This document shows, piece by piece, positions 1-4,172 of a DNA stretch of 5,236 nucleotides (its first letter is position 1; each line of letters opens with the position of its first letter). The position numbers and the translations under genes were made by a program. Source of the DNA: Pseudolysinimonas_A sp965653335 (lineage in GTDB: Bacteria; Actinomycetota; Actinomycetes; Actinomycetales; Microbacteriaceae); NCBI GenBank assembly GCA_965653335.1, contig CBFGZU010000107.1:1-5236 (forward strand), written 5' to 3'. The notes beneath the pieces are model-generated. The model had not been told where the DNA came from, searched no databases, and saw nothing but the letters and a program-made list of their open reading frames with translations.

Positions 1-381
1 GTCGAGTCCCAGCTCGCCCAGTCGCGATCGCTTCTGCACTGGGTTCGCAACGTCATCCACGTGCGCAAGGCCCACCCCGCGTTCGGGCTCGGGTCGATTC
101 GGGTGCTGCCGACCGATGACGAGGCGGTGCTCGCTTTCGTTCGCGACTACCCCGGTTCGGGGACCTCGCACGGCGACCGTGCGGAACAGGTGCTCTGCGT
201 CTACTCCTTCGCCCACAATCCCGTCGCCGCGACGATCGACTTCGACGGCTGGTATGGAGCCCCGCTTCGTGACCTGTTCGGCGGCAGCGAATTCCCGAGC
301 ATCGGTGACGACGGCCGGTTGACGCTCACGCTCGGCACGCAGTCGTTCTACTGGCTGCAGATCGGTGCCGCGACACGCTAG
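1..381 (+). CDS. treS: Trehalose synthase (maltose alpha-D-glucosyltransferase), C-terminal part
   Basis: The reading frame is open from base 1 to TAG at 379-381 and gives 126 residues; the start lies outside the window. TreS is a cytoplasmic GH13 enzyme that interconverts maltose and trehalose, usually about 560-600 residues long, so only the last fifth is visible. The catalytic barrel is absent. What can be seen is the family's typical end: a helix with SLLHWVRNVIHVRKAHPAFG at about residues 11-30, then the C-terminal beta-sandwich with DEAVLAF, RDLFGGSEFPSIG and the terminal TLGTQSFYWLQIG. TreS proteins characteristically end in a similar FYW motif. No maltokinase (Mak/Pep2) is fused to it or follows it, although treS and mak are often linked in actinobacteria. 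The next gene starts 49 bp downstream and appears to have its own promoter. The family call is firm; enzyme activity cannot be judged from this fragment. Confidence 0.9.
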   Translation, partial: VESQLAQSRSLLHWVRNVIHVRKAHPAFGLGSIRVLPTDDEAVLAFVRDYPGSGTSHGDRAEQVLCVYSFAHNPVAATIDFDGWYGAPLRDLFGGSEFPSIGDDGRLTLTLGTQSFYWLQIGAATR

Positions 382-418
382 CTCGCGCCGCATGCCGGTG
401 TTGGTGAGACAGTCGTCG

Positions 419-430
419 TAGCCTGATCGA
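419..430 (+). promoter_or_regulatory. Putative -10 element and leaderless start for the Nudix fusion gene
   Basis: TAGCCT (419-424) fits the actinobacterial TANNNT -10 consensus. Its last T lies 7 bases before the G of the GTG codon at 431, so the expected transcription start falls on the start codon. There is no Shine-Dalgarno-like sequence before 431, and no convincing -35 hexamer 16-18 bp upstream. This supports a leaderless mRNA but rests on one short motif. Confidence 0.4.
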
Positions 431-1705
431 GTGGGCAACTGGCTGGGGCACTTGGCGGTCGTGGAGTTCGCGATCGCGGGCGCCGATCATGACACGGCCC
501 GGATCGCCGCTGCCCGGGTCGCTTTGCTCGACGACGACGGCACCGAACTCGCCCGCTGGGACTGGGGATCCGATCGGGCCGACGCGGTCGTCGGCGAGTC
601 GGTTCAGACGCTGAGGACCGCGCTGGCTCTCGGCATCCCGATCGCAATCTTCGACGCGGCGGCCGGTCTCACGGTTCTCGATCGGGAGTGCCGTCGCCGC
701 GGACTCGAGCCGTTCTCCGAGCCGACGCCCGTTCTCGACCCGCTGCTGCTCGACGAACTGATCGATCCGGAGTTCGACGGCGCTCGCTCGCTCAGCGCGA
801 TGGCGGAGCGTTACGGAGTTGAGGCGGGGTCGCTCGCCGCGGGTCGCATCGTGCGCGCGATGAGGGAACGCGACGACGTCACGGGCAGCCCGGCCGCCCT
901 GCACGCGCGCCAACGCGGGATGCGAGATGGCTGGCCGGTGGTCTCTCTCGAGGACATTCGCCTTATCGAAGACACCCAGCCCATTCCGGCTCCCCCGCTC
1001 CGCCCGAGTGACACGGTGCCGATGTTCGAATTCACGGACACTGGGCTGCTCGCGCTGGAGGCCCGCCCCGCCCCGTCGGAGGACGACGCCGAGCCAGCGG
1101 AGGTGGATCTGGAGGCCGTGGATGCGGCGGCCGAGCCGGCGGAGGTGGAGCAGGCGACGGACGTGGCGCCCGAAGCTGTCCACGCCGAGCCGTCCGACGC
1201 GGAGCGCGACGATGCAGAGCCCGCTGACGCCGAACTCGCCGATCCACCGCCCGACGACGCGTCTTCTGCCGCGACATCCGCCGAGAGCGCTCCGCGCCGC
1301 ATCCACGTCGCCGCGGCGATCGTGACCGATGTCGCCGGCCGCGCGATCGTCGTCCGCAAGAGCGGCACGACCGGTTTCATGCAGCCCGGCGGCAAGATCG
1401 AACGGGGTGAGAGCGCGCTCGCGACGCTCATTCGCGAACTGCGCGAAGAACTCGGACTCGAGGTGGATGTCGACGCCACCGAGTTCCTCGGATCGTACGA
1501 GGCCGCAGCGCTCAACGAACCCGGCCAGACCGTGCGCGCCGAAGTGTTCGCCCTCGTGACCGACGCAGAATTGCACCCGGCCGGCGAGATCGACGAGATC
1601 TACTGGCTGGAGTCCCCCGACGACACGACGTCGGTCGAGCTGGCGCCGCTCACCCTCGACGTCATGATGCCGCTGTGGGCGGCTCGACGTCCCGCGCTGT
1701 TCTGA
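431..1705 (+). CDS. Degenerate DnaQ-like exonuclease domain fused to a Nudix hydrolase
   Basis: This is a 424-residue cytoplasmic protein with GTG start and TGA stop and no signal peptide or membrane segment. Residues ~5-165 follow the DEDDh 3'-5' exonuclease fold, with IPIAIFD, LTVLDRECRRRGLEP, VLDPLLLDELID and LSAMAERYGV in the expected order. The catalytic residues are missing: Exo I reads VVEFAIAG (10-17) in place of VVDLETTG, Exo II has Gly79 where Asp is expected, and the His/Asp segment of Exo III is deleted around 133-136. The segment between strands 1 and 2 and the LGIP helix is also shortened. Residues ~207-289 are a linker rich in Ala, Glu, Asp and Pro. Residues ~290-420 are a Nudix domain with an intact box from Gly321 to Leu343 (E327, R335, E336, E339, E340), preceded by FMQPGG and followed by LNEPGQTV. 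Nudix enzymes cleave nucleoside diphosphates linked to a moiety X; the substrate here is unknown. The first domain is probably a non-catalytic binding module. Confidence 0.85.
   Translation: MGNWLGHLAVVEFAIAGADHDTARIAAARVALLDDDGTELARWDWGSDRADAVVGESVQTLRTALALGIPIAIFDAAAGLTVLDRECRRRGLEPFSEPTPVLDPLLLDELIDPEFDGARSLSAMAERYGVEAGSLAAGRIVRAMRERDDVTGSPAALHARQRGMRDGWPVVSLEDIRLIEDTQPIPAPPLRPSDTVPMFEFTDTGLLALEARPAPSEDDAEPAEVDLEAVDAAAEPAEVEQATDVAPEAVHAEPSDAERDDAEPADAELADPPPDDASSAATSAESAPRRIHVAAAIVTDVAGRAIVVRKSGTTGFMQPGGKIERGESALATLIRELREELGLEVDVDATEFLGSYEAAALNEPGQTVRAEVFALVTDAELHPAGEIDEIYWLESPDDTTSVELAPLTLDVMMPLWAARRPALF
1088..1149 (+). repeat. In-frame direct repeat within the acidic linker
   Basis: Bases 1088-1107 and 1130-1149 are 20-bp copies differing at one position (1096 versus 1138), offset by 42 bp, which is exactly 14 codons. 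Both encode AEPAEV followed by an acidic residue, in the Ala/Glu/Asp-rich linker between the exonuclease-like and Nudix domains. Looser AEP/DAEP motifs continue to about 1250. The pattern suggests the linker grew by in-frame duplication. Confidence 0.7.
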
Positions 1706-1734
1706 CCGCGTTGGGCTGACCGCGCTGTTCTGAC
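1693..1734 (+). repeat. Three 14-bp tandem units across the Nudix stop codon
   Basis: Units lie at 1693-1706, 1707-1720 and 1721-1734. The first and third are identical (CGCGCTGTTCTGAC); the middle one matches at 11 of 14 positions. The first unit contains the last codons of the Nudix fusion gene and its TGA stop (1703-1705). The other two are non-coding, and each carries its own copy of the TGA. This looks like slippage or duplication at the gene end. Confidence 0.75.
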
Positions 1735-1754
1735 GCGGAGGTGGGGAGAAAGCA

Positions 1755-1785
1755 GATGCCCCGCACCGAATCGGCGCGGGGCATC
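1755..1785. terminator. Strong hairpin between convergent genes, likely bidirectional terminator
   Basis: GATGCCCCGC (1755-1764) pairs perfectly with GCGGGGCATC (1776-1785) across an 11-base loop, and CCG/CGG inside the loop can pair further. The hairpin lies between the stop of the Nudix gene (+) and the stop of rpmE2 (-), where a terminator is expected. On the minus strand it is followed by TGCTTTCTCC, a weak U-rich tract, so it fits rpmE2 better. On the plus strand there is no U tract. Confidence 0.75.
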
Positions 1786-1786
1786 G

Positions 1787-1801
1787 TCCTCGAGACGAGG
1801 A
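1787..1801. terminator. Second small hairpin next to the rpmE2 stop
   Basis: TCCTCG (1787-1792) pairs with CGAGGA (1796-1801) around the three-base loop AGA. It begins 3 bases past the rpmE2 stop on the minus strand and 1 base after the larger hairpin on the plus strand. It may stabilise the 3' end or help the neighbouring terminator; alone it has no U tract. Confidence 0.5.
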
Positions 1802-1804
1802 TGG

Positions 1805-2062
1805 TCAGTTCTTCTTCTCGCCGAAACCCTTGAAGCGCTGGTTGAACTTCTCGACGCGACCGGCGCTGTCGAGGATGCGCTGCTTGCCCGTGTAGAACGG
1901 GTGCGACTCCGACGAGATCTCGACGTCGATGACCGGGTAACTCGACCCGTCGAGGTCGATGGTCTTCTCGCTCGTCACCGTCGAACGGGTGAGGAAGGTG
2001 GCACCGCTCGCGAGGTCGCGGAACACGACGGGCGCGTACTCGGGGTGGATCTCGGACTTCAT
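1805..2062 (-). CDS. rpmE2: 50S ribosomal protein L31 type B
   Basis: The product is an 85-residue basic protein of the large ribosomal subunit, where L31 sits near the central protuberance and takes part in contacts between the subunits. Family hallmarks are MKSEIHPEYAPVVFRD at the N terminus, FLTRSTV, YPVIDVEISSESHPFYTGKQ in the middle and AGRVEKFNQRFKGFG near the end. There is no cysteine at all, so the CxxC zinc site of type A L31 is absent; this defines the type B (zinc-independent) form, and the length is normal for it. The ATG at 2062 is chosen because the product begins exactly at the family's conserved N terminus and a good ribosome binding site precedes it. The gene lies 69 bp downstream of the ABC ATPase on the same strand but seems to have its own promoter. 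In some actinobacteria type B genes are controlled by zinc through Zur; I see no obvious AT-rich Zur box here. Confidence 0.96.
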   Translation of the reverse strand: MKSEIHPEYAPVVFRDLASGATFLTRSTVTSEKTIDLDGSSYPVIDVEISSESHPFYTGKQRILDSAGRVEKFNQRFKGFGEKKN

Positions 2063-2066
2063 GGCG

Positions 2067-2073
2067 CTACCTC
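2067..2073 (-). promoter_or_regulatory. Ribosome binding site of rpmE2
   Basis: On the minus strand GAGGTAG lies 4 bases before the ATG; its GAGGT core is 6 bases away. This is the clearest Shine-Dalgarno sequence in the window and contrasts with the glgC, glgA and Nudix starts, which have none. It fixes the rpmE2 start. Confidence 0.8.
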
Positions 2074-2094
2074 GAAAGAAACGGAAGGGAAGGG

Positions 2095-2108
2095 TGGCCG
2101 AACGGCCA
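2095..2108 (-). promoter_or_regulatory. Hairpin in the rpmE2 leader
   Basis: On the minus strand TGGCC-GTTC-GGCCA forms a perfect 5-bp stem with a 4-base loop. If transcription starts near 2109, as the -10 element predicts, the hairpin is at the very 5' end of the rpmE2 mRNA. It could protect the message or take part in control. It could also be a weak terminator for the upstream ABC gene, but a CCCTTCCCTTCC tract follows it instead of a U run. Confidence 0.45.
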
Positions 2109-2115
2109 AGGAGCG

Positions 2116-2124
2116 ACTTTACCA
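2116..2124 (-). promoter_or_regulatory. Putative extended -10 promoter of rpmE2
   Basis: The minus strand reads TGGTAAAGT. This matches the extended -10 form TGnTANNNT, with TAAAGT at 2116-2121. It predicts a start near 2109 and a leader of about 47 bases, consistent with the Shine-Dalgarno site found before the ATG. No clear -35 hexamer is seen, which is common for extended -10 promoters. Confidence 0.5.
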
Positions 2125-2131
2125 GACACAG

Positions 2132-2917
2132 CTAGGCGGCGCGAGCCGCGAAACGCCCGTTCTGCGACGTGATTTCGATCGGCAGGCCGAAGGTCGCGGT
2201 GAGATTCACGCTCGTGAGCACCTCGTCGATCCGCCCGGCGGCCGTCACCGCGCCACCGCTCAGCAGGAGCACGTGGGAGAACCCGGGCGGGATCTCTTCG
2301 ACGTGATGCGTGACCATCACCATCGCGGGCGACACCGGATTGCTCGCGAACCCTCCGAGCAATTGCAGCAGCTCCTCGCGGGACCCGAGATCAAGACTCG
2401 CAGCGGGCTCGTCAAGCAGAAGCACTTCGGGATCGGACATCACCGCTCGCGCGATCTGCACGCGCTTCTGCTCCCCGTCGCTGAGAGTTCCGAAGCGGCG
2501 GTCGTCGAAGGCGGAGAGCTTCCACTCGCCGAGTACGCGCCGCGCCCGCCCGACGTCGAGCTCCTCGTACTCCTCGTTCCAGCGCCCCGTGACCGCGTAG
2601 GCGGCGGTGAGCACGACATCCAGCACCACTTCGTCGGCCGGGATGCGCTTCGCGATCGCTGACGAGGCGAGCCCGATGCGGGGCTTGATGTCGAAGACGT
2701 CGGAGGCGCCCAGTCGCTCGCCGAGAATGGCGGCGACTCCCGAGGTCGGATGCATCGCGGCGGCGGCGACTTGCAGCAGCGTGGTCTTGCCCGCGCCGTT
2801 GGGGCCGAGGATGACCCATCGCTCATCCGACTGCACCCGCCAATCCACCTGATCGAGGATGCGGGTTCCTCCTCGGACGACGGAGACATTCGAGAAATCG
2901 AGGACCGAGGAGGACAT
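2132..2917 (-). CDS. ABC-type ATPase, ModF/PhrA-like, no partner permease in view
   Basis: This is a 261-residue soluble nucleotide-binding protein with one complete ABC domain: Walker A GPNGAGKT (38-45), signature LSDGEQ (145-150), Walker B EVLLLDEP (164-171), D-loop SLDL (174-177) and H-loop His204. The Q-loop position reads IGLASSAI (81-88) with no glutamine. As I recall the family, this and the preceding FDIKPR resemble the IGMVSSS segment of E. coli ModF and related proteins (COG1119), so I place it there and not with a typical importer. No membrane protein or binding protein is encoded next to it, so substrate and even transport function are unknown. The ATG at 2917 lies 12 bp after the glgA stop, and I see no strong Shine-Dalgarno site, so co-transcription and perhaps translational coupling with glgA are likely. 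A role linked to glycogen metabolism is suggested only by this position. Confidence 0.88.
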   Translation of the reverse strand: MSSSVLDFSNVSVVRGGTRILDQVDWRVQSDERWVILGPNGAGKTTLLQVAAAAMHPTSGVAAILGERLGASDVFDIKPRIGLASSAIAKRIPADEVVLDVVLTAAYAVTGRWNEEYEELDVGRARRVLGEWKLSAFDDRRFGTLSDGEQKRVQIARAVMSDPEVLLLDEPAASLDLGSREELLQLLGGFASNPVSPAMVMVTHHVEEIPPGFSHVLLLSGGAVTAAGRIDEVLTSVNLTATFGLPIEITSQNGRFAARAA

Positions 2918-2929
2918 GGTGATGCCAGC

Positions 2930-4123
2930 TTACGTCGCGGTTCCGGCCAGCTCCGCGTAGATCGCACGGGTGCGCTCGGCGATCGTCGCCCAACTGAACT
3001 CGGCCTCGGCTCTGCGACGTCCGGCGATTCCCATGACGCGTGCGGCCGCCGGGTCGGCGACGACGGCGGAGAGCGCGGTGGCGAGGTCGGCGATGAACTG
3101 CTCCGGGTCGAGCGGGGTGCCCGTTCCGTCGTCGACCTGCTGGATGGGAACGAGGCGGCCGGTGACACCGTCGGCGACCACTTCGGGGATGCCTCCCGTC
3201 GCGGTGCCGACGACCGGGAGTCCGCACGCCATCGCCTCGAGGTTGACGATGCCGAGCGGTTCGTACACCGATGGGCAGACGAACGTCGTCGATGCCGAGA
3301 GTAGGGCGGCGAGTTCCGGTTGAGAGAGCAAGCGGTCGATCCAGATGACCCCGGAGCGCTCCGCCTGGAGCGCGGCGACCCCGGCTTGCACTTCGGTGAG
3401 GATCTCGGGAGTGTCGGGTGTTCCCGCGCAGAGGATGAGTTGCACCTCGGGCGGGAGTTGCCGCGCGGCGGCGAGCAGGTAGGGCAGGCCCTTCTGGCGG
3501 GTGATGCGTCCGACGAAGATGACACTCGGTCGGCTCGGGTCGATTCCGAAACCGCGCACGATCTCGGGTTCGTCGACGGGGCGCCAGCGGTCCAGATCGA
3601 TCCCGTTGTGCACGACGCGCACCTTCGCGGGATCGATCCCCGGATAGCAGCGCAGGATGTCGGCCCGCATGCCGTGACTGACCGCGATGACGGCGTCCGC
3701 GCTTTCGAACGCGGTGCGTTCGATCTCGCTCGAGATGCGGTACCCGCCGCCGAGTTGCTCCGCTTTCCAGGGGCGCAGTGGCTCGAGGCTGTGGGCCGTG
3801 ACGACGTGCGGGATGCCGTGCAGCAGTTTCGCGAGGTGCCCGGCGGCATTCGCATACCAGGTGTGCGAATGCACGATGTCGGCGCCGCCGACATCCTGTG
3901 CCATCTGCAGATCGACCCCGAGCGTCGCGAGCGCCGGGTTCGCCGTCGTGAGCTGCGGAGGCACGAGATAGGCGTGCACGTCCGCCTCATCGCGGGGCAA
4001 GCCGAAACACCGCACCATCACGTCGACGTCGGGTCGCAAGGCGGCGACGAGCTCGGCTACGTGGACGCCGGCCCCTCCGTAGACCTCCGGCGGATACTCG
4101 CGGGTAATCACGTCGACTCGCAT
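2930..4123 (-). CDS. glgA: GT4 glycogen synthase / maltose-1-phosphate synthase (actinobacterial GlgA/GlgM)
   Basis: The 397-residue cytoplasmic glycosyltransferase has the GT-B fold. The N-terminal domain begins MRVDVITREYPPEVYGGAGV (1-20), with the glycine-rich acceptor/donor loop at 16-19, HSHTWYANAAG (85-95) and VTAHSLEPLRPWK (108-120). The C-terminal domain has VGRITRQKG (204-212) and the GT4 E-x7-E motif, Glu288 to Glu296 (EPLGIVNLE). The length and the segment PIQQVDDGTGTPLDPEQF (326-343) match the Corynebacterium-type family (TIGR02149 by my recollection), shorter than E. coli GlgA at about 477 residues. ADP-glucose is the expected donor. The M. tuberculosis homologue Rv1212c (GlgM) joins it to glucose-1-phosphate to make maltose-1-phosphate for GlgE; whether this enzyme does so or elongates glucan cannot be read here. 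It is divergent from glgC, its likely donor supplier, and followed by the ABC ATPase gene. The ATG is supported by conservation of the N terminus; there is no Shine-Dalgarno site. Confidence 0.94.
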   Translation of the reverse strand: MRVDVITREYPPEVYGGAGVHVAELVAALRPDVDVMVRCFGLPRDEADVHAYLVPPQLTTANPALATLGVDLQMAQDVGGADIVHSHTWYANAAGHLAKLLHGIPHVVTAHSLEPLRPWKAEQLGGGYRISSEIERTAFESADAVIAVSHGMRADILRCYPGIDPAKVRVVHNGIDLDRWRPVDEPEIVRGFGIDPSRPSVIFVGRITRQKGLPYLLAAARQLPPEVQLILCAGTPDTPEILTEVQAGVAALQAERSGVIWIDRLLSQPELAALLSASTTFVCPSVYEPLGIVNLEAMACGLPVVGTATGGIPEVVADGVTGRLVPIQQVDDGTGTPLDPEQFIADLATALSAVVADPAAARVMGIAGRRRAEAEFSWATIAERTRAIYAELAGTAT

Positions 4124-4136
4124 TCTGTGAACGCTA
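4124..4136 (-). promoter_or_regulatory. Putative -10 element of glgA, nearly leaderless
   Basis: On the minus strand TAGCGT (4131-4136) fits TANNNT. Counting 7 bases from its last T puts the transcription start at 4124, an A one base before the ATG. No Shine-Dalgarno sequence lies upstream, and no good -35 is seen. The mRNA may therefore have a leader of 0-1 bases. Confidence 0.4.
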
Positions 4137-4164
4137 GTACACCGCTACGGCAGCGGCCCGTACT
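4136..4164. promoter_or_regulatory. Imperfect dyad between the divergent glgA and glgC promoters
   Basis: Two nested inverted pairs share nearly the same centre: AGTAC (4136-4140) with GTACT (4160-4164), and CCGCT (4142-4146) with AGCGG (4152-4156). The spacing is 1 base on the left and 3 on the right, so the whole is slightly asymmetric. The outer arms reach into both putative -10 hexamers, so a protein bound here could block both promoters. No known operator is recognised. Confidence 0.4.
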
Positions 4165-4172
4165 GTTGACCC
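4161..4172 (+). promoter_or_regulatory. Putative -10 element of glgC, leaderless start
   Basis: TACTGT (4161-4166) fits TANNNT, and its last T is 7 bases before the A of ATG at 4173, which places the start of transcription on the start codon. No Shine-Dalgarno sequence precedes the gene. The geometry is the same as at 419-431. Confidence 0.45.

Noticed and set aside
382..430. Possible terminator after treS
   Set aside because: Only short imperfect GC complementarity around CCGCATGCCGG is present, with no stable stem and no U run, so I do not call one.
326..1576. 416-codon open frame on the minus strand opposite the Nudix fusion gene
   Set aside because: Its translation is Arg/Gly/Val-rich with no recognisable domain, while the plus-strand frame has two clear domains. 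It is a mirror of high-GC codon use.
2063..2131. Zur-type operator before the zinc-free L31 gene
   Set aside because: No AT-rich palindrome of the actinobacterial Zur kind is present; the only inverted repeat is the GC-rich hairpin at 2095-2108.
1901..2662. 253-codon plus-strand frame opposite rpmE2 and the ABC gene
   Set aside because: It crosses two genes with certain identity and shows only His/Arg/Gly-rich antisense sequence.
2440..3990. 516-codon minus-strand frame running through both glgA and the ABC gene
   Set aside because: It is the +1-shifted shadow of two well-supported genes and is a Ser/Arg/Pro-rich sequence with no family motif.
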